Below the pieces are notes generated by a model. The model saw nothing but the letters and a program-made list of their open reading frames with translations. It was not told the DNA's origin and searched no databases. The position numbers and the translations under genes were made by a program. From Paraburkholderia tagetis (GTDB lineage: Bacteria > Pseudomonadota > Gammaproteobacteria > Burkholderiales > Burkholderiaceae): a stretch of DNA of 64,000 bases. Shown here piece after piece: positions 34,279-42,913 of the stretch. Location of the stretch: the NCBI RefSeq assembly GCF_022213065.1, contig NZ_JAKLJA010000026.1, forward strand, positions 50,568 through 114,567, given 5' to 3'. Within the stretch, counting starts at the first letter, position 1, and each line of letters starts with the position of its first letter.

Positions 34279-36693
34279 TCATATGCGCCCGCGAGGAACG
34301 TAGTGCGCTTCAGATACCGTTGGCGATGGCACAGCATTTCCCTGCGGGCCTGCTCCAGCGCCAGTTCGCGGAAACACAAGCAATTTAACGCCGGACAGCA
34401 ACAGCGAGAACACGATCGTCGCGCCCAGGAGCGCGACGACGCTGGATACTGGCAGCCGCGCCATGAGAATGCCCCCGGTGGTCAGCGCGAACGCCAACGC
34501 GATGTCGAGTAAAGACGAAACGATCAGCCACTGGCCCGGAGGTACACGCCAGAAGGACGTTCGTTCGCGTATCGCGTAGACGACTGCCTGGCTACTGAAT
34601 ACGAGCGCTGCGAATGCGAGACTGCGCAGCTGGTCGACAGGCATCCCAAAGCGAAAACGGGCAATGGCAATGATGCTGATTCCAAATGTCAGCTGCGCGC
34701 CCGCTACGAGTGCTGCAGACCATGTGATACGCCGCATGTCCCAGCGGTCGGGTGTGTTCGACGGCTGCACCCGGTCCGTCGTCAGCGCCATGGTGATGAA
34801 ATCGCCTGTCGTGAGCAGGAGCGCCATCAGCATCGGCGTAAGCAGTGCGTGACCGGTCATCAGCACGCCCGCCGCCAGGAATAGCACCAGCTGGAACTTC
34901 TTGGCAAGCGCGTTAAGGGCGTACGTAGTCAACCGCTCGAATGCGCACCTGCCTTCCGAAATCGCGCTCACAATGCCGTTGAGTCCGGGTTTTGTCAGCA
35001 CCATGGCCGCGGCTTTGCGTGCGACATCGGTCGCCGTCGACACCGCGATGCCGGCGTGCGCGTGACGCAGCGCCGGCGCATCGTTCACGCCGTCTCCGCA
35101 CATGGCCACAACGTGGCCACTTTCCTGAAAGGCCTTTACCAGGTTGTATTTGTCATCCGGGAGGACTTCGGCGTATATATCGAACGCCTCGACTGACGGA
35201 TGCACGCGCAAGCGTTCAGGCGTTGAGATACGGGTTCCGAGACCCACCTGGGCGGCGATCGCTTTCGCAGTAGGAGCCGAGTCGCCCGTGACCATGACGG
35301 TGCTCACACCCAGCGTGCGCAGGCGGGCGATCAGGGCGGCCGAGTCAGAACGTGGGGGATCGCCAAGGCCAATGAGGCCGATGATCCTGGGCTCTGCATC
35401 GCCTTTTGCCGTTGCGACGGCCAGGACGCGAAGCCCCTGGCCGGTGAGCGCCTCGACCCGCACATTCGGCACGATATTGGCGGCCGCCTGCGCAGCAACG
35501 GAGGCCGGTGCGCCTTTGATGACGCGCAGCAACTCGCCGTCTCCGGTTTCGACCAGGGCCTCGGCGAGCTTGCGATCAGGGTCGAAGGGAGTGAATGACC
35601 GAACGGTGGTAGTTTTGAAGGCTGACGACGAATGGCTTGCGCTTGCGTCGCGTATGGCCACGTCGACGGGGTCGAGAGAGCCGTCCGCGCTCGCGAGCGC
35701 TGCACAGGCCAGCACATCCTCTTCCCCGGCTTCGCCGGACAGGGGCAGTACGGCCGCGACGCTGACGGTGTTGGCGGTAAGCGTGCCAGTCTTGTCCACG
35801 CACAGAAGGTCAACAGCGGCCGCCTCGTGCAATGCGGACAGCCGCGTGACCAGCACACCCTCACGGGCAAGCGTTTTCGCGCCCAGCGCCGCAGCGAGCG
35901 TGAACGTGGCTGGCAGTGCAACGGGAATCGAAGCCAGCACGGCAGTCAGAAAAAGGGCCAGCACATGATTCACCGGCATGCCGGCGAGTCGCGTGTAGAT
36001 CAGCAGGGTCACCACCACGAACCCATTGAAGACGGCGAGATTGCGTACGCTTGCGACAATGGCCCGCTGTTCGCTGCTCTCGCTGCGGGCAATCTTGACA
36101 AGCTCCGCGGTGCGTCCGAAGTAAGTGTGTGCGCCCGTCGCCGTCACCTGCGCCAGTGCATTACCGCGTCGCACGAGTGCGCCAGCATAAGCCGACGAAC
36201 CTTCGCGCGCGTCGACCGGCGCCGATTCACCGGTCAGCATGGACTGGTCAAGCTGCACCGCACCCGCAACAATCGATACGTCGGCCGGCACGACACCTCC
36301 CAGGGACGGCTCCACAAGGTCGCCGGGAACGATCAGTGCTGAAGGCAGCACAAGCCATTTGCCATCGCGCCTGACCGATGACACCGGGGCGAGCTTTTTT
36401 TTGAGGGCATCGAGAACGGCGTTGGCCCGCTCCTCCTGAAACTGGCCAAGCACGACATTGAATATCAGGAGGGCAGCGACGATGCCGGCCTCGAGCCGTT
36501 CCCCGGTGACCAGTTGAAGCGCAATCGCCGCCTCGAGCATCCACGGCACTGGCGCCCAGAACCTCATGGCGAGCCGTCGCACCAACGGTACGCGTGGTTC
36601 AACGAACTCGTTTCTGCCGTGCTCTGCCAGCGGACGGTCCACCTCAACCCCAGTCAGGCCCCAATTCGCGTTGCTCTTGAACGTCGTGGTCAT
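34279..36693 (-). CDS. Plasma-membrane-type proton-pumping P-type ATPase (type III)
   Basis: 804-aa primary H+ pump. Seen in order: N-terminal actuator part and TM1-2 (FWAPVPWMLEAAIAL), actuator TGES (154-157), TM4 with IPVALPATFTLA, phosphorylation site DKTGTLT (Asp300), hinge GDGVNDAPALRHAHAGIAV, then six C-terminal helices. Length and the PVALP/DKTGTLT context match the P3A proton ATPases. ATG 36693 follows GGAGAGGGAC; an upstream extension is non-homologous. Expected to export protons, supporting acid tolerance with the ClC and Na+/H+ antiporters. A decayed relative lies at 37350. Confidence 0.92.
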   Translation of the reverse strand: MTTTFKSNANWGLTGVEVDRPLAEHGRNEFVEPRVPLVRRLAMRFWAPVPWMLEAAIALQLVTGERLEAGIVAALLIFNVVLGQFQEERANAVLDALKKKLAPVSSVRRDGKWLVLPSALIVPGDLVEPSLGGVVPADVSIVAGAVQLDQSMLTGESAPVDAREGSSAYAGALVRRGNALAQVTATGAHTYFGRTAELVKIARSESSEQRAIVASVRNLAVFNGFVVVTLLIYTRLAGMPVNHVLALFLTAVLASIPVALPATFTLAAALGAKTLAREGVLVTRLSALHEAAAVDLLCVDKTGTLTANTVSVAAVLPLSGEAGEEDVLACAALASADGSLDPVDVAIRDASASHSSSAFKTTTVRSFTPFDPDRKLAEALVETGDGELLRVIKGAPASVAAQAAANIVPNVRVEALTGQGLRVLAVATAKGDAEPRIIGLIGLGDPPRSDSAALIARLRTLGVSTVMVTGDSAPTAKAIAAQVGLGTRISTPERLRVHPSVEAFDIYAEVLPDDKYNLVKAFQESGHVVAMCGDGVNDAPALRHAHAGIAVSTATDVARKAAAMVLTKPGLNGIVSAISEGRCAFERLTTYALNALAKKFQLVLFLAAGVLMTGHALLTPMLMALLLTTGDFITMALTTDRVQPSNTPDRWDMRRITWSAALVAGAQLTFGISIIAIARFRFGMPVDQLRSLAFAALVFSSQAVVYAIRERTSFWRVPPGQWLIVSSLLDIALAFALTTGGILMARLPVSSVVALLGATIVFSLLLSGVKLLVFPRTGAGAGPQGNAVPSPTVSEAHYVPRGRI

Positions 36694-36847
36694 TCGTCCC
36701 TCTCCACCTGCTGATTGGCCCCGCACGCGCTCTTCACAGGTACACGACACAACGAGTCTGGGCCGGCGGCGAGACAACAACCGCGCCCGTTCGGCCAACA
36801 TGGTGAGCCTTTGCGGGATCGGTTGTGCTGATCAACCCATGTGCAGG

Positions 36848-37198
36848 TCAGCCTGAAAACTCCCAGTAAGCAATCAGCGCGTGCATCGCGTACATCATCG
36901 ATGGACCGCCGCCCATGTAGACGGCCGTGCCCGCGACCTCCTCGATCTCTCGCTGCGTCGCGCCCAGCTTGACGAGTGTCCTGACGTGAAATCCGATGCA
37001 GTCATCACAGCGATCCGCAATCGCGATCCCCAATGCGATCAGCTCACGCGTTTTCCGGGACAGCGCTCCGTTAGCAGTCCCTGCGCTCGCCAGTTCGGCG
37101 AAAGCGGACATCAGGTCGGGCTGTGTTTGCCGCATCCGCTGCATTGCGCCAGCAATCTCGCTCACGCGGCTTCCGTAAGCTTGCTTACTCGTTTCCAT
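36848..37198 (-). CDS. AhpD/carboxymuconolactone decarboxylase-family protein
   Basis: 116-aa all-helical protein with the alkylhydroperoxidase motif: CDDCIGFHVRTLVKLGA, that is Cys-x2-Cys with His four residues after the second Cys. Strong CMD-family framing in LSRKTRELIALGIAIADRC and EEVAGTAVYMGGGPSMMYA. ATG 37198 follows GGGAGG; upstream in-frame sequence is not homologous. Likely a small thiol-peroxidase-like or redox protein. It lies behind the H+-ATPase start on the same strand, 155 bases away. Confidence 0.85.
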   Translation of the reverse strand: METSKQAYGSRVSEIAGAMQRMRQTQPDLMSAFAELASAGTANGALSRKTRELIALGIAIADRCDDCIGFHVRTLVKLGATQREIEEVAGTAVYMGGGPSMMYAMHALIAYWEFSG

Positions 37199-37349
37199 TT
37201 TGACCTCCCGCAGGATCGGTTCAACGCGCCCCTGGTGCATGCGGCACGCCACAGGCCTTACCATTTTCAAGATATCGGATCCAGCCAGAAAATCAGTTGA
37301 TCTATCGCAATCACGGCCCTGCCTGCGTAGCGTGGGAAAGAACCTTCAC

Positions 37350-37690
37350 GGGCCAGTCGTGCGTCAGGGCGAAGCCAGCGGCAAAGTCACCGCGAGCGGC
37401 TCGCGAACGTACTTCGGCCGGACTGCGGAGCTCGTGCGCACGAGCACTGGGGAACCGGTGGGCGCAGCGCGACGCGGCGCAGGACGCCAAGCGGATCCTT
37501 GCCGCCGAAGGTGCGCGCCTGCTGGCGGTCGCGGCAAGTCCGGCTGGCGCGATCCAGCTTGTCGAGCGGATCGCCGTCGCCGATCTGCCCGTGGACGACG
37601 CGTCAGACTTCATAGTGAAACTCGGCCGGCTCGGCGTTCGCGTATGCATGGACACCGGCGACGCGCTGGAGACGGCGCGCGCGATTGGAC
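37350..37690 (+). pseudogene. P-type ATPase remnant, internally deleted
   Basis: Two plus-strand frames hold pieces of a proton-type P-ATPase. GEASGKVTASGSRTYFGRTA (37350-37443) is the actuator-side sequence, close to the same stretch of the intact pump at 34279. RILAAEGARLLAVAAS and LIVKLGRLGVRV-like sequence with CMDTGDALETARAIG (37480-37690) is from the nucleotide-binding/P-domain. The TM4/DKTGTLT section between them is missing. It lies on the opposite strand to the intact gene. Confidence 0.7.
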
Positions 37691-37915
37691 CGCGACTCGA
37701 CAGCCGCGCGCATCCGGCGGCAGTGACCGTGCGCCGTGCATGCGCGGGGAAGTTGCGCGCAGGCAACCGGTGGGCCATATCTGCGTCCCGGTATCCGCCC
37801 CTGCGACACGGATTCAAGGCAACCGCACATGCTATGAATTGCGCGAGTCGCGTTCAGGCTCTTCGTATGCGTCGGTCCGGTATGATCAACCTGTCGCCGA
37901 CCTGCATCGCCAATC

Positions 37916-39490
37916 ATGTTCTCTGTCTTCCGCTCGTTGAAGCACATCGCAGCAGGCGACGCTTTGAGGTGGGCTCGTGCGTTGGCGTTCATGCTCGTCG
38001 CAATGCTCGCTGCCGTCAACGTGCTGACCGGCTGCGCGAATGGCACCGCTACGCTGGCACACATTGCCCGCGCACCGGCGCGCGACACGATTACCCTGTT
38101 CTCGCTTGGCACCTACGTTCAGGATGTCGATCACTGGATCGACCCGGCCGCACCGGACTACGACACGCCCTTCCTCGCGCCCGACGCACAGCGCGCGCAG
38201 TTCGCCGCGCTCTATGCACGGTTCTTTGGTTCCGGTCCGGACGACCCATCGCCGTGGAACCGCGCATACATCGACACGCGCGTCTATGGCGAGGGTAGCG
38301 GCAAGATCGCGGCGCTGCAGGAGCGCCGGCTCAAACAGTTCGACAACACGGACAAGCCTCACCGCTGGATCGGATACGGGATGAACTTCAGACCGCATAC
38401 GAAGGCGTGGATCGACGCGATCGCGCGCAACGACGATCCCGGACAGTTCGAAAGCGCGGCCAGCTACGATCCGGCCCGGCGGGCAATCGCGACAACGGCA
38501 CTTCTCGTGCGCGAGTTGCCGACTATCGACCCGTCGTTCTACGACCATCGGATTGCAGGCGAAGGCTATCCGTTCGACAACCTGCAGGTGAGTGCCGTGC
38601 GGCCTGGTACGCCGCTCTATGTGCTCGGCACAAGCGCGGACGGCGGCTGGCGCTATGTCCAGACTCCAGACGTGCAGGGTTGGGTAAGGAGCGATGGTGT
38701 CGCGGGTGTCGACGACGTGTTCGTTGCGACCTGGCGCGCGGCATCCCGCAAGATGCTCGGCGTCGTGATTGCAGCGTCCGCTCCGGTGCGCGACAACAGC
38801 GGCGTGTTCCGCTTCGACGCGCCAGCCGGCACGTTGCTGCCGCTGCAACCAACGACGCCCGGGGGCACGCATGACATTCTCGTTCCGGTGCGCGATGTTG
38901 ACGGCCACGCGGCGATCCGTGCGGCAACGCTCGCGACCACCGAGATCGTGACCGCCCCCCTCAGCGCTACGCCACGACATCTCGCATTGTTGCTTAAAGC
39001 CCTTGTTGGCCGGCCATACGGTTGGGGCAACACGAACTTCGACAACGATTGCTCGGCCGAGCTGCAAAGCATCTTCGCAGCGTTCGGCGTGTGGCTGCCG
39101 CGTCATTCGTCGACCCAGATGAGCGCCGGGGAGACGATCGACCTCTCGGCTTCGACACCGGCCGGGCGACTCGATTATCTTGCGCGACATGGGAAGCCGA
39201 TGCGCACGTTGATCTATATCGGCGGACACGTGATGCTCTATCTGGGTAACACCGAACGCGATGGTCAAGCAGTGCCGGTCGTCTATCAGGACATATGGGG
39301 GTTGCAGCCGGTCGACGATAGCCGCCGCGCGGTGATCGGCGGCTCGGTGATCCTGCCTCTCCTGCTGCGCTATCCCGATGACCCGAACCTCGAATCGCTC
39401 GCGGCAACGCCGATTTTCCAGATCAGCATTCTCGGCGAACCGGCAGCCGGCGCGCCGGTGCACGAGGACAGCGACAATCCGGCCGGCTAA
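37916..39490 (+). CDS. Secreted lipoprotein with SH3 and NlpC/P60 domains
   Basis: 524-aa cell-wall hydrolase-type protein. The N-terminal helix ends in a lipobox-like VLTGC, so it is probably an outer-membrane or periplasmic lipoprotein. The middle holds bacterial SH3-like segments (YVLGTSADGGWRYVQTPDVQGWV). The C-terminal NlpC/P60 fold has Cys379 in NDCSAELQ and His438 in GGHVMLYLG, preceded by PYGWGNTN. Family members cleave peptidoglycan stem peptides or act as amidases. ATG 37916 gives the usual length, but a later start at the basic residues before the helix is possible. Confidence 0.85.
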   Translation: MFSVFRSLKHIAAGDALRWARALAFMLVAMLAAVNVLTGCANGTATLAHIARAPARDTITLFSLGTYVQDVDHWIDPAAPDYDTPFLAPDAQRAQFAALYARFFGSGPDDPSPWNRAYIDTRVYGEGSGKIAALQERRLKQFDNTDKPHRWIGYGMNFRPHTKAWIDAIARNDDPGQFESAASYDPARRAIATTALLVRELPTIDPSFYDHRIAGEGYPFDNLQVSAVRPGTPLYVLGTSADGGWRYVQTPDVQGWVRSDGVAGVDDVFVATWRAASRKMLGVVIAASAPVRDNSGVFRFDAPAGTLLPLQPTTPGGTHDILVPVRDVDGHAAIRAATLATTEIVTAPLSATPRHLALLLKALVGRPYGWGNTNFDNDCSAELQSIFAAFGVWLPRHSSTQMSAGETIDLSASTPAGRLDYLARHGKPMRTLIYIGGHVMLYLGNTERDGQAVPVVYQDIWGLQPVDDSRRAVIGGSVILPLLLRYPDDPNLESLAATPIFQISILGEPAAGAPVHEDSDNPAG

Positions 39491-39566
39491 CCGCTATCTC
39501 ATACCGGCCAGTGCCAGGGCGGCCGGCATCTGCGGCTATCAAAACCAGGTACTGCCTCTCATCAGA

Positions 39567-40754
39567 TCAACGCATGTTTCCCGTATGACCGAGTGAATAA
39601 CGGCCGGGCTGCGGCCAGACCGTCAAACCGTGCGGCTCCATGCCGACAGGAATGGATTTGACGGTACCGTTCGTTGTGTCGATTGCATAAACGACGTCGT
39701 CGAAACGGCCGGACAGCCACAACGTCTTGCCGTCCGGACTCACATTGCCCATGTCGGGGCTGCCGCCGCCCGGAATTGGCCAGCTGGCGAGCACCTTGCG
39801 CGTGGCAAAGTCGATCACCGACACGCTGCCCTTGCCATGGCGCGGGGCATGGACGAGATTCGAACCGCGATTGGCGACATACAGCTTCGTGCCATCGCGG
39901 CTCGGATACAGCCCGTGCGTGCCGACGCCGGTCTTGATGAAGCCGGCCTTCGTAAAGCTGTCGCCGTCTACTACGTACACGCCGTCGGCCATCATGTCGG
40001 CGACGTAGAACACCTTGCCGTCGGGCGAAACGCGGATGTCCTGCGGCATGCCTTTCTTTGCGAGCTGCAGGTAGCCCACCACCTTGCGGTTCGCGAGATC
40101 GATCCTGGCAAGCTTGCCGTCGAATTCGCACGTGAAGACGGCATACCTGCCGTCGATAGAAAAGTCAGCGTGGTTGATGCCCTTGCATTCCGGCACGTCG
40201 AGGCTCGACTTCAGCGCCATCGTGTGCGGATCGCGGAAGTCCAGCCGCGCATGCGCTTCGGCTACCACGATCGCTTCCTTGCCGTCGGGCGTGAAGTACA
40301 TGTTGTACGGGTCATCGACCATCACTGCCTTACCGGGCTTGCCCGTTTTCGGATCGATCGGCGTGAGGCTACCGTCGGTGCGGCCTTCGGCATTGTTGGC
40401 GACCCATAGCGTCTGCAGATCCCATGACGGCACGACGTGCTGGGGACTGCGGCCAACGGGGAATTTGTCGACAACCCTGTACGTGGCCGGGTCGATCACG
40501 TAGACGTCGTTGGAGCGCAGGTTGGGCACGTAGACGCGCGACAGTGCGCCCGCCACGGCAGGGCTCATATGGCCGGATCTCGCCTCGCTGTACAGATTAT
40601 CCGGGTTCACCACGGGGGGCATGCCGGGCACGGTGGTCACGGAGGTCGCAGCCAGAGCATGGCTGGCGCCGTAGCCGGCGAGTGCGACGGCAACCGTCGT
40701 TGCGAGGCGCGAGAACTGTGTTTGGTGGAGGCGACGCCGAAATTGCAGTTGCAT
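39567..40754 (-). CDS. Secreted YncE-like beta-propeller protein
   Basis: 395-aa protein with a twin-basic signal peptide (FRRRLHQTQF, then ALAGYGASHALA) and seven repeats of the NHL/YVTN type, for example RVYVPNLRSNDVYVIDPATY, KLYVANRGSNLV and LWLSGRFDDVVYAID. Such propellers in the periplasm bind ligands or substrates, and some carry cofactor-linked enzyme activity, but no catalytic signature is seen. ATG 40754 follows GGGGACTTTGTC. It lies 60 bases downstream of a secreted creatininase-like gene on the same strand, suggesting joint function. Confidence 0.85.
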   Translation of the reverse strand: MQLQFRRRLHQTQFSRLATTVAVALAGYGASHALAATSVTTVPGMPPVVNPDNLYSEARSGHMSPAVAGALSRVYVPNLRSNDVYVIDPATYRVVDKFPVGRSPQHVVPSWDLQTLWVANNAEGRTDGSLTPIDPKTGKPGKAVMVDDPYNMYFTPDGKEAIVVAEAHARLDFRDPHTMALKSSLDVPECKGINHADFSIDGRYAVFTCEFDGKLARIDLANRKVVGYLQLAKKGMPQDIRVSPDGKVFYVADMMADGVYVVDGDSFTKAGFIKTGVGTHGLYPSRDGTKLYVANRGSNLVHAPRHGKGSVSVIDFATRKVLASWPIPGGGSPDMGNVSPDGKTLWLSGRFDDVVYAIDTTNGTVKSIPVGMEPHGLTVWPQPGRYSLGHTGNMR

Positions 40755-40813
40755 GACAAAGTCCCCAGTCGATTGGATGGAACAGGATGCGCGGCGCGAT
40801 CTTTCGGAAGGCA

Positions 40814-41629
40814 TCAGCGGCCGGCTGTGTCTTTCCTGATAGCTTCGATCGTACGCGACACAATCGCATCGATACCCAGTTGGCCAAGCTCGGCACTCGC
40901 GTGGCGCGGGTCACCTCCGTAGACGCCGTCGGCAGCACCAGGTCTGGGGGCGCTCTTCAGCTTGTCGAGCCTCACCATCTGCGGCGCGACCGCGAGCAGC
41001 AGCGACGTGTCGGCAAGTCCCGCGTGAGTGCCGATTTCGCTATCGGGCACGCCGTGCTGGCGCAGGATCTGCACGTAGCCGTCGGAGCTGGTGCCATAGT
41101 ACTCGGGCGGCACGAACGCGCGTGCGCCGGAACCGGTCCACGCCTTGTTGAGCTGCGCCGCCGCACGCCGGACGTCGTTTTGATAGCCGCCGTGATCGCC
41201 CAGAAAGACGATGTTCGTAAATCCGTGAACCTTGAAGCTGTTTGCGGTGGACTCCAGTGTCTTTTCAAATACGTCATCAGGCACGGTGATCGTGCCCGGA
41301 AAGCGCATGTGCGAGGTGGGTGGCGCGTAACCGCCCTCAGGCACATAGGCGATGACCGGAGCGACGATGGCGTTGCCGAGACCCTCCGCGATGCGTTGGG
41401 CAAGTGCCTTGACGCGTGCGTTGTGCTTGCCCAGCGCCACGTACGGCCCGCTTTGCTCGGTTCCGCCAATTGGAATGAGAATTGTGGTTTTTCCTGCATG
41501 GATCTCGTCGCGCAACTCGGTCCATGTAAGGTCTTCGAGTTGTACCGTTTTTGGGGGTTGCGCCATGGCGGCCTGGGCGGCGGCAAGCGCAATGGCGACG
41601 GCAAACGTTCGCAGCATGGGAAGGTGCAT
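40814..41629 (-). CDS. Secreted creatininase-family enzyme
   Basis: 271 aa with a signal peptide (LRTFAVAIALAAAQAAMAQ), unusual for this mostly cytoplasmic metal-amidase family. Family marks: GGTEQSGPYVALGKHN (metal/substrate segment, normally EQHGPHL), FLGDHGGYQNDVRRAAAQLN (matching NGHGGN) and EYYGTSSDGYV with likely ligands. The first conserved His pair is altered to Ser/Tyr here, so metal coordination may differ. ATG 41629 is followed directly by the signal. Stands just before the propeller gene; the pair probably processes a periplasmic amide or cyclic compound. Substrate unknown. Confidence 0.8.
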   Translation of the reverse strand: MHLPMLRTFAVAIALAAAQAAMAQPPKTVQLEDLTWTELRDEIHAGKTTILIPIGGTEQSGPYVALGKHNARVKALAQRIAEGLGNAIVAPVIAYVPEGGYAPPTSHMRFPGTITVPDDVFEKTLESTANSFKVHGFTNIVFLGDHGGYQNDVRRAAAQLNKAWTGSGARAFVPPEYYGTSSDGYVQILRQHGVPDSEIGTHAGLADTSLLLAVAPQMVRLDKLKSAPRPGAADGVYGGDPRHASAELGQLGIDAIVSRTIEAIRKDTAGR

Positions 41630-42217
41630 TCTGGATCCTCAAGTTCGGTTCGTTGCAGATGGGCGGACGGCTTCCTGGATCGCTCTAACCACGAAGCCAT
41701 CGCCGCTATCAACATCTCGATTCATTCGCCGTTGCCCCGGATTGCCCGCGTCAAATCATGCGAGGGAGTTCCACAATTGTTTCTCCGACAACATCCGTTC
41801 TTCATTGCGCATAGCGCGCGGTCCAACCGGCCCGGTCGATCGATTTCCGTGTCGGCCTGGGTGACACAAATGCGCGGGTTCTTGAATGGACGCAACGGTC
41901 GTGCTTTGGCTGTCCGGCCGACCCTGTCGGCATCATCGTCCTTGCGGCAATTCAGGGCAGTCTTGACAGATGCCTGATGCAACGGATCCCGTTTTCTTGC
42001 GAGGTCAGCCCTGCGGGCGAGGTGTGTGACTCACGTGCCTCGCGGCTTGGGTGTTGGCTAGTGCGCCGCACCTTTTGCGTGACGAAAGGATGCTTGATGC
42101 CCGGCCTCGAGTCCCGTTGCCATGAGCCGGAATGCCCTTTCTCGATCACCCCTGAACCGCAGTGTCTAATATTATGCGATAGCATCAGTTCTCCTGCCGC
42201 ACGTGTGTGACGAACGG
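41630..42217. other. Divergent intergenic region before the two-component operon
   Basis: About 590 bases. A TAATATTAT stretch (42166-42174) before the regulator gene could be a -10 element. A Cys-rich plus-strand frame at 41977-42210 overlaps the regulator start and is probably fortuitous. Nothing else recognised. Confidence 0.35.
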
Positions 42218-42913
42218 ATGTCCATGAAAGTGCTCATTGTCGAAGACGATACCTCGATTGCCGCGAACCTCTACGACTATCTTGAGGCAGGCGGTTATGA
42301 GGTCGATGTGGCGTCCACTGGCAACGCGGGACTGCAGATGGCGCTCGCCGACTCGTGGGACGCCATCCTCCTTGACCTGTCGCTACCGGGTATGGACGGA
42401 CTCACGCTCTGTCGCAGGCTGCGGGAAGAGGCGGGCCGGGACACACCGGTGCTGATGCTGACCGCGAGGGACGCGCTTGACGACAAGCTGGAGGGCTTCG
42501 TGCACGGTGCCGACGACTATCTCGTCAAACCGTTCTCCCTGAAGGAAGTTGGCGCAAGACTTGGCGCCCTGATCCGGCGCTATCGCGGCCAGGTCGCCGC
42601 CATGGATCTCCGGTTTGCAGACGTGCGACTGGACCTGTCGACGATGGCCGTCGAACGCGCCGGCCGCCCGGTCAAACTTCCCCCCAAATGTCTTCAGTTG
42701 CTGCGTATCCTGATGCAGTCACCCGGCCGAACGTTCAGCCGGGCGGAACTCGAATCCGAAGTCTGGGGCGAGGAGTTGCCCGAGAGCGACACGCTGCGCA
42801 CGCACGTTTATACCCTGCGCCGGGCACTCTGCGAGCCCGGCGAGGCCGACGTCATCGAAACGCTTCATGGCGTCGGCTACCGCCTTATGGCGACCGGTCA
42901 TGATACGAAGTAG
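42218..42913 (+). CDS. OmpR-family response regulator
   Basis: 231-aa regulator: receiver domain with LIVEDD, phospho-acceptor Asp in ILLDLSLPG and Lys in VKPFSL, then a winged-helix DNA-binding domain (LPPKCLQLLRILMQSPGRTF, THVYTLRRALCEPG, LHGVGYRLM). ATG 42218 or ATG 42224 (MKVLIVEDD) are both possible. The sensor kinase overlaps by 14 bases. Two copies of an 11-bp-spaced direct repeat upstream of the next genes are its likely targets. Confidence 0.92.
   Translation: MSMKVLIVEDDTSIAANLYDYLEAGGYEVDVASTGNAGLQMALADSWDAILLDLSLPGMDGLTLCRRLREEAGRDTPVLMLTARDALDDKLEGFVHGADDYLVKPFSLKEVGARLGALIRRYRGQVAAMDLRFADVRLDLSTMAVERAGRPVKLPPKCLQLLRILMQSPGRTFSRAELESEVWGEELPESDTLRTHVYTLRRALCEPGEADVIETLHGVGYRLMATGHDTK

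Noticed and set aside
37886..39463. 525-codon minus-strand frame over the NlpC/P60 gene
   Set aside because: Shadow frame produced by high GC; no ribosome site and no family features.
40465..40473. TTGTCGACAA inside the propeller gene
   Set aside because: Coding sequence (codons for VVDK on the minus strand); no promoter context.
41977..42210. Cys-rich 77-aa frame before the response regulator
   Set aside because: No ribosome site, overlaps the regulator start and has no family resemblance.
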